Source of the DNA: an uncultured Dehalococcoidia bacterium
GTDB lineage: Bacteria > Chloroflexota > Dehalococcoidia > Lucifugimonadales > Australimonadaceae
Direction of reading: 5' to 3'
Assembly (NCBI GenBank): GCA_958295525.1
Contig: OY282355.1
Coordinates: forward strand, 1,720,394 to 1,784,393
DNA: 64,000 bases
Both the position numbers and the translations under genes were made by a program. The notes below the pieces were generated by a model. That model was not told where the DNA came from. It searched no databases and saw nothing but the letters and a program-made list of their open reading frames with translations. Below are positions 27,321 to 37,312 of this stretch, piece after piece. Numbering within the stretch: the first letter of the stretch is position 1; every line of letters starts with the position of its first letter.

Positions 27321-27506
27321 ATGGCATACGTTGAAATCAGAGACGGAGAGCCGCCCGAGGCCATCGTGTCACGGTTCCGCGCCGCCGTAACCCGCAACGG
27401 CATCCTCAAGGAGCACAAAGACCGCCGCTTCTTCCGCTCCAAGGGCGAAAAGGCGCGCCTCGCCGCCCGCCGCTCCGCCCGCCGCCGCCGCCGCGCCGGC
27501 GGCTAA
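27321..27506 (+). CDS. rpsU: 30S ribosomal protein S21
   Basis: 61 residues, very basic. The order VEIRDGEPPEAIVSRFRAAV, then GILKEHKDRRFF, then an Arg/Ala-rich tail matches bacterial S21 (VKVRENE..FE.ALRRFKR....GILKE.R.R..YE). S21 sits on the small subunit platform and assists initiation on mRNAs, including base pairing near the anti-Shine-Dalgarno. It is monocistronic here, between glycosyltransferase debris and nadE. Confidence 0.93.
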   Translation: MAYVEIRDGEPPEAIVSRFRAAVTRNGILKEHKDRRFFRSKGEKARLAARRSARRRRRAGG

Positions 27507-27662
27507 CCCCCCGCGCGGCTGTCGCCGTTGGCGAATGGCGGACGGAGCCCCCGCCCCGCTCTGACCGCGCAGGCGGAGCCCGGGGCCGCCGATAAGCGGC
27601 TGCCTCCTCTCCCCCTGATGGATGGCTAGCGCGGGGCTAGGCTAGCGCGAGCGCCAAATTCC

Positions 27663-27676
27663 CTCTTCTCGAAGAG
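27663..27676 (+). promoter_or_regulatory. Short inverted repeat upstream of nadE
   Basis: CTCTTC-TC-GAAGAG is a 6+6 inverted repeat, 18 bp before the nadE ATG and next to the ribosome site region. The two-base gap is too tight for an RNA hairpin loop, so a dimeric repressor site is the likelier reading. Chance cannot be excluded. Confidence 0.25.
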
Positions 27677-27694
27677 AGGCCGGAGTGAAGGGCA

Positions 27695-29476
27695 ATGACG
27701 CCCATCCGCATAGCCCTCGCGCAAATCAACCCCACCGTCGGCGACCTCCGCGCCAACGCCGACCGCATCCTCGACTTCGCCCGCCGAGCCCAGGAACTCC
27801 GGGCCGACGTCGTCGCCTTCCCCGAACTCGCGCTCCTCGGCTACCCCCCCGAAGACCTCCTCTTCAAGCGGGGCTTTCTCGCCGACTCTTGGGCGCTGCT
27901 GGAAGAAGTCGCGCAGGCCGCCGACGGCGCGACATTCATCGTCGGCGCGGCGGAATTCACCGATGGCGAGCCTTTCCATCCCGGCGCCGCTCCCTACCCA
28001 GGCGACGCGCAAGGCCGCGTCTACAACGCCGCCGCCATCCTCCACGACCGCCGCATCGCCGCCGTCTACCGCAAAACAATGCTCCCCAACTATGGCGTCT
28101 TCGATGAAGAGCGCTACTTCGCTCCCGGCGAGGAATGCCCCGTCTACGAAATCAACGGCGCCCAAATCGCCGTCAACGTTTGCGAAGACATCTGGCGCGA
28201 CCCCGGGCCCGCCGCCGTCCAGCGTCTCGCCGGCGCGCAAGTCGTCGTCAATATCAACGCATCCCCCTACCATCGCGGACGCGGCGAACAGCGCCGCGAA
28301 ATGCTCGCCAAGCGCGCCCGCGGCCACCGCTGCTTCATCGCCTACGTCAATATGACCGGCGGGCAAGACGAACTCGTCTTCGACGGCCAAAGCGTCGCCT
28401 TCGACCCCGACGGCCAACTCATCGCGCGCGCTCCCCAGTTCGAGGAGGCGCTCCTCGTCTTCGACCTCGACCCCGGCGCCGCAGGCCCGCCCGACGCCGG
28501 CGCCCTCCGCGCCAAGCCCGGCCTCGACGCGCTCGGCCCTCCGCGCCGCGTCTTCCTCTCCGCCGCCCCCGCCGCAAGCGCCGCGCCCCGCGACCCCGCG
28601 GCCCCCTCCGTCGCCCCCGAACTCCACCCCCTCTCCGAGGTCCATCGCGCGCTCGTAACAGGAACCCGCGACTACGTCCGCAAAAGCGGCTTCTCCCGCG
28701 CCGTCGTCGGACTCTCCGGCGGGGTGGACTCCGCCCTCACGCTCGCCATAGCCGCCGAAGCGCTTGGCCCGAACAACGTATCCGCCTACTTTATGCCGTC
28801 TCAATACACCTCCGGCCAGTCCGGCGACGACGCCCGCGCCCTCGCCGCCAACCTCGGCGTCCGCCTCGCCGTTATTCCCATCCGCCCCGTATTCGACGCC
28901 TACGCCGACGCCCTCGCCCCCGAATTCGGCGATGCGCCCCCCGGCGTCGCGGAGGAAAACCTCCAAGCCCGCGTCCGCGGCAACCTCCTGATGGCCGCCT
29001 CCAACAAATTCGGCTGGATCGTCCTCACCACCGGCAACAAAAGCGAAATGGCCACCGGCTACGCCACCCTCTACGGCGATATGGCCGGCGGTTTCGCCGT
29101 CATCAAAGACGTCCCCAAAACCCTCGTCTTCCAACTCGCCCGCCATCTCAACGAAACCGCCGGACGGGAAATCATCCCCAACGCAATCATCATCCGCCCC
29201 CCCACCGCCGAACTCCGCCCCGACCAGAAAGACGAGGATTCCCTCCCTCCCTACGACGTCCTCGACCCCATCCTCGAAGCCTATGTCGAGAACGACCGCA
29301 GCCGCGGCGAAATGATCGCCGGCGGAATGCCCCCCGGCGCCGTTGACCTCGCGGCGTCCCTCGTCGACCGCAGCGAATACAAACGCCGCCAGGCTCCCCC
29401 GGGCGTCAAAATCACCCGCCGCAACTTCGGCCGCGACCGCCGCCTCCCCATCGTCAACCGCTACCGCCCCCGCTAG
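27695..29476 (+). CDS. nadE: Glutamine-dependent NAD+ synthetase
   Basis: Makes NAD from deamido-NAD, ATP and glutamine. 593 residues. An N-terminal nitrilase/amidase domain (about 1-270) shows the Glu (FPELALLGYP), Lys (YRKTMLPNYGVFDE) and Cys (NVCEDIW) triad. The linker (~270-310) is Pro/Ala-rich. The C-terminal synthetase domain has the PP-loop GLSGGVDSALT and TTGNKSEMATGY. The end (VKITRRNFGRDRRLPIVNRY) is canonical. Stand-alone gene, followed by the duplicated pheS promoter region. Confidence 0.96.
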   Translation: MTPIRIALAQINPTVGDLRANADRILDFARRAQELRADVVAFPELALLGYPPEDLLFKRGFLADSWALLEEVAQAADGATFIVGAAEFTDGEPFHPGAAPYPGDAQGRVYNAAAILHDRRIAAVYRKTMLPNYGVFDEERYFAPGEECPVYEINGAQIAVNVCEDIWRDPGPAAVQRLAGAQVVVNINASPYHRGRGEQRREMLAKRARGHRCFIAYVNMTGGQDELVFDGQSVAFDPDGQLIARAPQFEEALLVFDLDPGAAGPPDAGALRAKPGLDALGPPRRVFLSAAPAASAAPRDPAAPSVAPELHPLSEVHRALVTGTRDYVRKSGFSRAVVGLSGGVDSALTLAIAAEALGPNNVSAYFMPSQYTSGQSGDDARALAANLGVRLAVIPIRPVFDAYADALAPEFGDAPPGVAEENLQARVRGNLLMAASNKFGWIVLTTGNKSEMATGYATLYGDMAGGFAVIKDVPKTLVFQLARHLNETAGREIIPNAIIIRPPTAELRPDQKDEDSLPPYDVLDPILEAYVENDRSRGEMIAGGMPPGAVDLAASLVDRSEYKRRQAPPGVKITRRNFGRDRRLPIVNRYRPR

Positions 29477-29503
29477 CCCCCCTCCCCACACCTCCCCCCC
29501 TCT

Positions 29504-29590
29504 CACCCTCCCGTCAGCGCCAATCATCCGCTATACTAGGCGTCTATGACCGCGCCCGCCGATTACGCCGCCGCCCTCCGCGACGAAGCC
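29504..29590 (+). repeat. Duplicated pheS promoter and first 15 codons (copy 1, detached)
   Basis: These 87 bases match 32098-32184 at 85 positions. They include the TATACT box (29532-29537) and an ATG at 29546 followed by the pheS codons [15 protein letters not shown]. Similarity ends abruptly at both sides. The full pheS gene is attached only to the second copy. Confidence 0.93.
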
Positions 29591-29689
29591 GATGTCTGCC
29601 GCCGTCCAGATCGTCTGGCCCGGGGAGATCGCCGAGGAGCGCCGGGGCGCCGCCGCCGCCACCCCTTCAGTCAGTACGGGGCGGCCTGA
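29546..29689 (+). CDS. Chimeric 47-codon ORF beginning with pheS codons
   Basis: Starting at the copied pheS ATG, 15 codons of PheS are followed by unrelated Arg-rich residues (DVCRRPDRLARGDRRGAPG...). A TGA then overlaps the ATG of the next gene (TGATG at 29687-29691). It would be translated leaderlessly from the duplicated TATACT box and could deliver ribosomes to the downstream membrane-protein gene. It is unlikely to be a functional protein in itself. Confidence 0.45.
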   Translation: MTAPADYAAALRDEADVCRRPDRLARGDRRGAPGRRRRHPFSQYGAA

Positions 29690-32025
29690 TGCGGAGCGCC
29701 GCGCGCCGCTATGCGACGATGAGCGCTCCCGCCTCCGCGGCGCATCCCTTGCGATTGGCCGTCGCGGCCTTGCTGCCCCACCGCCTTGCGCTTATTGCGC
29801 TCACGCTGTTCGTCGTTGCGGGAATCGTTTCCTCTGACATTGGAATAAGCGTCAACGGACCATATCAGCGGTACCTAGGAATAGCGAACATCGCTTACGT
29901 TTTGGGAGACGTCAGCCTTTTTCCTGATGATCATAATAAGTTCTATGGCGCTGCATTCGAGGCGCCGCTCGTTCTCGTCGAACGAGCGTTGAGGCTCGAG
30001 GACAGCCGCGACATTTTTCTGTCTCGCCATCTCCTGACGCACTTGTTCTTTCTAACCGGCGGACTCTTCGCATACCTGCTGGCGCACAGGCTGTTCGACA
30101 ATAAACTGATCGCTCTGTTCGCAATGCTGCTTTTTTTGCTTCACCCGAGGCTGTACAGCGCTTCGTTCAGCAACAGTAAGGATTTACCATTTCTCAGTAT
30201 GTTTATGATCGCGCTGTTCCTAACGCATCGCACGCTCAAGAAAGATACGCTAGGGGCATTCGCGCTGTTGGGAGCGAGCGCAGGAATCCTCGCGAACATC
30301 CGCATTATTGGCTTTGTCTTGCTTGCCGGAGTTCTTGCATTGCAAGCGCTGCGTCTCTTCTCCGCATCCGGATGCGCAAGAAAGCGCATCTTGCTGAATG
30401 GCGGCGTGTTCGCCTTTGCGGCATGCCTTACGGTCTATGCGTCCTTGCCGTATCTCTGGGCCGATCCTGCGCCGAGGGTTGTCGAGTATTGGACAACGCT
30501 TTCGCAGCACCCTCAGGACGTAACGGAACTATTCCGAGGCGAGGCGATCTCCAGCCAAAGTCCTCCGGCCGACTACATTCCGACGTGGTTCGCAATCACG
30601 ACTCCTTCGTTCGCTCTTCTGTTGGGAAGCGTAGGCTCATTCGCGCTTCTCCTGCGCGTGGTCGCGCTCAGGACGCGGATTTTCCGTGACCCGAAAATAC
30701 GTTTTGAGTTGCTTCTCGCAGGCTCTATCGCAGTTCCTCTTTCCGCAATTGCTCTTCTGAGCCCGACCGTCTACGGCGCGTGGCGGCAGATGTATTTCCT
30801 TTGGGCTCCGTTCTCTCTTTTGGCGGTGTTCGGCGCCCAGTGGATCTTGCAATCTCTGCCGCAAACGCGTTTGCGGACGTTGGCTTACGGAGCGGCAGGA
30901 GCGGGAATAGGGGCAACGCTCATCACAATGGCGATCCTCCATCCATTCCATGGTCGCCATTTCAATTTCCTCGTAGATAGGACCACTCCTGAACTGCTCA
31001 AGACGCAGTACCGAACGAACACGTGGGGAGGGGTGTCCTCCGCAGTGAAACGGCTGCTTGACCTGCGTCCTGCATCGCAAATATCGGTGGCGTATGACTT
31101 TGGGTCCGCGATGACCCGCATTATACTTCCCGAGACAGACAGAAGCAGGCTAATAATCGCGAATCGAGCAAATGCGGAATTCTCCATCGAACGCGTGGCG
31201 GGTGAAGTAAGCGAAGACACGCTCTACGAGGCGAAAGTCTACAATAACACGCTATGGGCAGTCGTGGAGCAGGAGCCTGGGGAAAACCCTTATGCGGCAG
31301 TCTATGGCGCCGCCGTATCCAGTGAACCCATCGCCCGTTCGGAGTACGACATCTACTTGAATCGCGCCGACCATTCGTTAATTTACGTCAAAGAGCCTTG
31401 CGCGAGCCCAGTGACAAGAGACGAGTTCTTTCTGCTCGTCTTCCCAGAGGACGCAACCGTCTTGTCCGGAATAGAGCGGGAATCCGGGCGCGCCAACATC
31501 AGATTCCTGTTCTACGGCGTTGGGGCGGCGTTCGACGGCAAGTGCGTGGCCGAAGTTCCGCTGCCGGATTACGGCGTCGCAGCGATTCGAACGGGGCAAG
31601 CGCGAACCGTTGACGGCGACCAGCGCTGGGAAGCGGCGTTCCCTTACCAAGATCCAGCCGCCTACCGGGCAGCCTATGACGCCGTCGCATCCGCCGAGCC
31701 TGATGCCCGCGCCGAGTTCAGCATCCACATGAGCGAGGACGAGCCTGCGCTCATCTATGCGCGCGAGCCATGTGCTCCATCCGACGTGGAGAACCCCTTC
31801 TTTATCCACGTCACGCCGATGCGCGAAAGCGACCTGCCCGATGAGCGAAAGCAATACGGCTTCGATAACTGGGGGTTCGACTTCTTGCTGCGCGGAATCG
31901 TATTCGACGGAAAGTGCATCGCGCAGGCTCCCTTGCCGGACTATCCCATCGCAAGCCTGCGAACGGGGCAATGGATACGCGGCGAAGGCGAAGTCTGGGA
32001 AGCGACGCTCTCCTTCCCGCAATAG
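29689..32025 (+). CDS. GT-C-like membrane glycosyltransferase with two C-terminal tandem repeat domains
   Basis: 778 residues. The N-terminal ~450 contain about 10 membrane segments with PMT-like features: an early acidic loop (FPDDHNKFYG), HPRLYSASFSNSKDLPFLS and a late WRQMYFLWAPFSLLA. The last ~245 residues are two homologous domains (about 535-658 and 659-778). Each has SLIYVKEPC / ALIYAREPC, FDGKC and LPDYxxAxxRTGQ, with two conserved cysteines per copy. This repeat domain is presumably extracytoplasmic. The DNA is distinctly more A/T-rich than nadE, pheS and ffh around it, suggesting a different origin. ATG 29689 overlaps the stop of the chimeric ORF; ATG 29719 is an alternative start. 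Confidence 0.75.
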   Translation: MRSAARRYATMSAPASAAHPLRLAVAALLPHRLALIALTLFVVAGIVSSDIGISVNGPYQRYLGIANIAYVLGDVSLFPDDHNKFYGAAFEAPLVLVERALRLEDSRDIFLSRHLLTHLFFLTGGLFAYLLAHRLFDNKLIALFAMLLFLLHPRLYSASFSNSKDLPFLSMFMIALFLTHRTLKKDTLGAFALLGASAGILANIRIIGFVLLAGVLALQALRLFSASGCARKRILLNGGVFAFAACLTVYASLPYLWADPAPRVVEYWTTLSQHPQDVTELFRGEAISSQSPPADYIPTWFAITTPSFALLLGSVGSFALLLRVVALRTRIFRDPKIRFELLLAGSIAVPLSAIALLSPTVYGAWRQMYFLWAPFSLLAVFGAQWILQSLPQTRLRTLAYGAAGAGIGATLITMAILHPFHGRHFNFLVDRTTPELLKTQYRTNTWGGVSSAVKRLLDLRPASQISVAYDFGSAMTRIILPETDRSRLIIANRANAEFSIERVAGEVSEDTLYEAKVYNNTLWAVVEQEPGENPYAAVYGAAVSSEPIARSEYDIYLNRADHSLIYVKEPCASPVTRDEFFLLVFPEDATVLSGIERESGRANIRFLFYGVGAAFDGKCVAEVPLPDYGVAAIRTGQARTVDGDQRWEAAFPYQDPAAYRAAYDAVASAEPDARAEFSIHMSEDEPALIYAREPCAPSDVENPFFIHVTPMRESDLPDERKQYGFDNWGFDFLLRGIVFDGKCIAQAPLPDYPIASLRTGQWIRGEGEVWEATLSFPQ

Positions 32026-32097
32026 CCCAGCGCGCCGGTCGGCGCTCGGCAAGAGACTGGCGCGCCCCTATTCCTTACGCCCCCGCCTGCTCTCGCC

Positions 32098-32184
32098 CAC
32101 CCTCCCGTCAACGCCAATCATCCGCTATACTAGGCGCCTATGACCGCGCCCGCCGATTACGCCGCCGCCCTCCGCGACGAAGCC
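32098..32184 (+). repeat. pheS promoter and start (copy 2, attached to the intact gene)
   Basis: Partner of the direct repeat at 29504-29590. The TATACT box at 32126-32131 ends 8 nt before the pheS ATG at 32140. No Shine-Dalgarno lies between, so pheS is probably translated from a leaderless mRNA. Confidence 0.93.
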
Positions 32185-33156
32185 CTTGCCGCCCTCGATC
32201 GCGCCGGCGTCCCCGGCGCCCTCGAATCGTGGCGCGTCGAATACCTCGGCCGCTCCGGCAAACTCACCGCCGCCCTCCGAAGCGTCGCGCAACTCCCCCC
32301 GGAAGAGCGCCGCGCCGCCGGAGCCGCCGCCAACGAGGCCAAAGCCCTGCTGGAGCGCCGCCTCGCCGAACGCCGCGCCGAAATCGAAGCCGCCCTCGCC
32401 CAGAACGCCGGCGCCGGCGCGCTCGACGTAACCCTCCCCGGCAGGCCCGTCCCCGAAGGCCGCCATCACCCCTCCACCATCGTGATGCGCGAAATACAGG
32501 CCATCTTCCGCGATATGGGCTTCCAAATCGCCGAAGGCCCCGAGGTCGAGTGGGACAAATACAACTTCGAAATGCTCAACATCCCGCAAGACCACCCCGC
32601 CCGCGATATGTTCGACACCTTCTGGCTCGACGCCAACCGCGCCCCCGACGGCGGCTTCACCACCCTCCTGCGAACGCACACCTCCCCGATGCAGGCGCGC
32701 ATTATGGAGGCGCAAGAGCCCCCCATCCGCGTCATCATCCCGGGCAAGTGCTACCGCTACGAGGCCACCGACGCCACGCATGAGTCCCAGTTCCATCAAA
32801 TCGAAGGGCTGGCCGTGGACAAGGGCGTCACCTTCGCCAACCTCAAGAGCGTCCTCTACGATTTCGCCCGCCGAATGTTCGGCCCGGACACCCGCGTCCG
32901 CTTCCGCTGCGACTACTTCCCCTTCGTCGAGCCCGGCGTGGATATGGCCATCGAGTGGCGCGGCGACTGGCTCGAAATCCTCGGCGCCGGAATGGTCCAC
33001 CCCAACGTCCTCCGCGCAGCCGGCTACGACCCCGCCGTCTACTCCGGCTTCGCCTTCGGAATGGGCCCGGAGCGCATCGCTATGCTCAAGTACGGCGTCA
33101 ACGACATCCGCCTCTTCCTCGCCAACGACCACCGCTTCCTCAGCCAGTTCCGCTGA
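32140..33156 (+). CDS. pheS: Phenylalanyl-tRNA synthetase alpha subunit
   Basis: Class II aminoacyl-tRNA synthetase subunit that activates phenylalanine. 338 residues. An N-terminal coiled-coil arm (~1-90) is followed by [19 protein letters not shown], motif 1/2 segments ([39 protein letters not shown]) and motif 3 ([18 protein letters not shown]). pheT, the obligate beta subunit and usual partner immediately downstream, is absent: ffh follows after 10 bp. The beta subunit must therefore be encoded elsewhere. Confidence 0.96.
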   Translation: MTAPADYAAALRDEALAALDRAGVPGALESWRVEYLGRSGKLTAALRSVAQLPPEERRAAGAAANEAKALLERRLAERRAEIEAALAQNAGAGALDVTLPGRPVPEGRHHPSTIVMREIQAIFRDMGFQIAEGPEVEWDKYNFEMLNIPQDHPARDMFDTFWLDANRAPDGGFTTLLRTHTSPMQARIMEAQEPPIRVIIPGKCYRYEATDATHESQFHQIEGLAVDKGVTFANLKSVLYDFARRMFGPDTRVRFRCDYFPFVEPGVDMAIEWRGDWLEILGAGMVHPNVLRAAGYDPAVYSGFAFGMGPERIAMLKYGVNDIRLFLANDHRFLSQFR

Positions 33157-33166
33157 CCCCCGCGCT

Positions 33167-34507
33167 ATGTTCGACGCCCTCACCGACAAACTGACCGCCG
33201 TATTCGCCCGGCTCGGCAACAAAGGCCGCCTCACCGAGTCCGACGTCGACGAGGCGCTCCGCGAAGTCCGCCTCGCTCTCCTCGAGGCTGACGTCAACTT
33301 CAAAGTCGCCCGCGACTTCGCCGCGCGGATCAAAGAGCGCGCCGTCGCCTCCGACGCGCTGCGCGGCGTCTCCCCCGGCCAGCAAGTCGTCAAACTCGTC
33401 CACGAACAACTCGTCGAACTGCTCGGCGAAGGCAACCGCGCCCTCGTCCCAGGCCCAACGCTCCCCGCTCCGCTGCTGCTCGTCGGCCTGCAAGGCTCCG
33501 GCAAAACGACCGCCGCCGCCAAACTCGCCCTCCACTTCCGCAAGCGCCAGGAGAATGCCCTCCTCATCGCCGCCGACCTCCGCCGCCCCGCCGCGATGGA
33601 CCAACTCGAGGCGCTTGCCCGCCAGTTGGACGTCCCCATTCACCGCGAGAGCGCAGGGCCCGACGACGCTCCCGCCGTCGCCCGCAACGGCCTCGCCCGC
33701 GCCCGCGAGACCGGCGCGAAGTGGGCCATCGTGGACACCGGCGGACGCATCCAAATAGACGACGCGCTGATGAGCGAACTCGCCGAGATGAAGCGCATCT
33801 TGAACCCCGCCGAAACGCTGATGGTCGTGGACGCGATGACCGGGCAGGACGCCGTCAACGCCGCCGCCGAATTCCACGAGCGCGTCGGCCTCACTGGACT
33901 CATCCTCTCCAAACTCGACGGCGACGCCCGCGGCGGGGCGGCCCTCTCCGCAATGCGCGTGACCGGCGTGCCGGTTAAATTCGCCGGCGTCGGCGAGAAG
34001 CCCGACGCTTTGGAGCCGTTCCACCCCGAGCGCATGGCCTCCCGCATCCTTGGAATGGGCGACGTCGTAACGCTCGTCGAGCGCGTGCAAGAGCAAGTCT
34101 CCGAAGAGCAGGCCGCCCAACTCGAGCGCAAGATGCGCCGCGCCGAACTCGACCTCGACGACTTCCTCCTCCAACTACGTCAGTTGCGGAATATGGGCCC
34201 GCTCTCCTCGCTAATGGAGATGATCCCCGGCGCGCGCGGGTTGCGGGGCAAACTCCCGCAGGGAGAAATGGACGAGAAGCGCGTCCGCCGCCTCGAGGCC
34301 ATCATCGGCTCGATGACCCCGTGGGAGCGGCGGCGGCCCGAGCGCATCAACGGCAGCCGCCGCAAGCGCATCGCCGCCGGCAGCGGAACCACCCCCGCCG
34401 ACGTCAATCAGTTGCTCGCCCAGTTCCAGCAAACCCGCAAACTGATGAAACGCCTCGCCTCCGGCAAAGGGCGCAACCCCCTCTCCTCCGCCCTCCCCCG
34501 GCTCTGA
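33167..34507 (+). CDS. ffh: Signal recognition particle GTPase Ffh
   Basis: Binds 4.5S RNA and signal sequences and docks with FtsY to deliver membrane and secretory proteins. 446 residues: N domain (MFDALTDKLTAVFARL...), G domain with P-loop GLQGSGKTTAAAKLA, RRPAAMDQLE and TKLDGDARGG-type closing motif (SKLDGDARGG here), then a Met-rich M domain (NMGPLSSLMEMIPG). The G3 motif reads DTGGR rather than the usual DTAGR. The ATG at 33167 is 10 bp after pheS, so the genes probably share a transcript. Confidence 0.97.
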   Translation: MFDALTDKLTAVFARLGNKGRLTESDVDEALREVRLALLEADVNFKVARDFAARIKERAVASDALRGVSPGQQVVKLVHEQLVELLGEGNRALVPGPTLPAPLLLVGLQGSGKTTAAAKLALHFRKRQENALLIAADLRRPAAMDQLEALARQLDVPIHRESAGPDDAPAVARNGLARARETGAKWAIVDTGGRIQIDDALMSELAEMKRILNPAETLMVVDAMTGQDAVNAAAEFHERVGLTGLILSKLDGDARGGAALSAMRVTGVPVKFAGVGEKPDALEPFHPERMASRILGMGDVVTLVERVQEQVSEEQAAQLERKMRRAELDLDDFLLQLRQLRNMGPLSSLMEMIPGARGLRGKLPQGEMDEKRVRRLEAIIGSMTPWERRRPERINGSRRKRIAAGSGTTPADVNQLLAQFQQTRKLMKRLASGKGRNPLSSALPRL

Positions 34508-34560
34508 TCCTCTCTCGGATCCGATTATGCGCGCCAAGCGCCGCCTGCCCGTCCCTCCGC

Positions 34561-36549
<1,989 letters not shown>

Positions 36550-36601
36550 CTAGACTACGCGGGCCGCGGCGCCGCTTGCGGCGCAACCCAGGAGGCGAGC
36601 G

Positions 36602-37291
36602 ATGAAGACGACGATCGAGTTCAGCCCCAGTTACACGATGCTGACGGCGGAGTTGGCCGCAGGCGAGTCCCTCAAGGCGGAGCCGGGCGCGATGGCCGCT
36701 CAGCAGGGCGTGGAGATGAAGACGGGCATGGGCGGCGGCGGCGGCCTGTTCGGCGGATTCAAGCGGATGCTCGGCGGCGAGTCGTTCTTCCTCAACACGT
36801 TCACCGCAGGGCCCGCCGGAGGCTGGGTGAGCATCGCGCCGCCGACCCCGGGCGACATCCTCTCACGCGAGTTGACGCCCGGGCAGAACTTCTTCATTCA
36901 GGGCAGTTCGTTCCTCGCTTGCACGGAGAACGTCCACACCGACGCGCAGTTCCAGGGCTTCAAGGGCATGTTCAGCGGCGAGAAGATCTTCTTCCTGCGC
37001 GCCTACGCCGAAGGCGGGGCCGGCACGGTGCACTTCAACTCGTTCGGCGCGATCAAAGAGGTCAGCATCGAGCCCGGCAGCGAACTGGTGGTGGACACGG
37101 GGCACGTGGTGGCGTTCACAGAGGGCGTCGAGTACTCGATAGGAAAGGTCGGCGGGCTCGGCTCGCTCATCGCAGGCGGCGAGGGGCTGGTGATGAAATT
37201 CGTGGGCAGCGGGCGTATCTGGATTCAGACGCGGACGCTCGCCTCGCTGATGGACAAACTCGCCCCGTTCCTGCCCTCGACGAAGAAATAG
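36602..37291 (+). CDS. AIM24 / TIGR00266 family protein
   Basis: 229 residues, rich in beta strands. Recognisable features are LKAEPGAMAAQQG, the glycine run GGGGGLFGGFKRMLGGESFF, the ITPxxPGDIL-like segment and VDTGHVVAFTEGVEYSIGKVGG. This family forms a double beta-helix homologous to mitochondrial AIM24; its biochemical role is not established. A ribosome site GGAGG precedes the start (AGGAGGCG at 36590-36597). gltX follows 21 bp later. Confidence 0.9.
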   Translation: MKTTIEFSPSYTMLTAELAAGESLKAEPGAMAAQQGVEMKTGMGGGGGLFGGFKRMLGGESFFLNTFTAGPAGGWVSIAPPTPGDILSRELTPGQNFFIQGSSFLACTENVHTDAQFQGFKGMFSGEKIFFLRAYAEGGAGTVHFNSFGAIKEVSIEPGSELVVDTGHVVAFTEGVEYSIGKVGGLGSLIAGGEGLVMKFVGSGRIWIQTRTLASLMDKLAPFLPSTKK

Positions 37292-37312
37292 AGCGCGAGG
37301 CGCGAGGCGGAA

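Noticed and set aside
29504..32184. Transposon with target-site duplication
   Set aside because: The repeat is 87 bp and contains a real gene start. No transposase, terminal inverted repeats or insertion-element gene lies inside.
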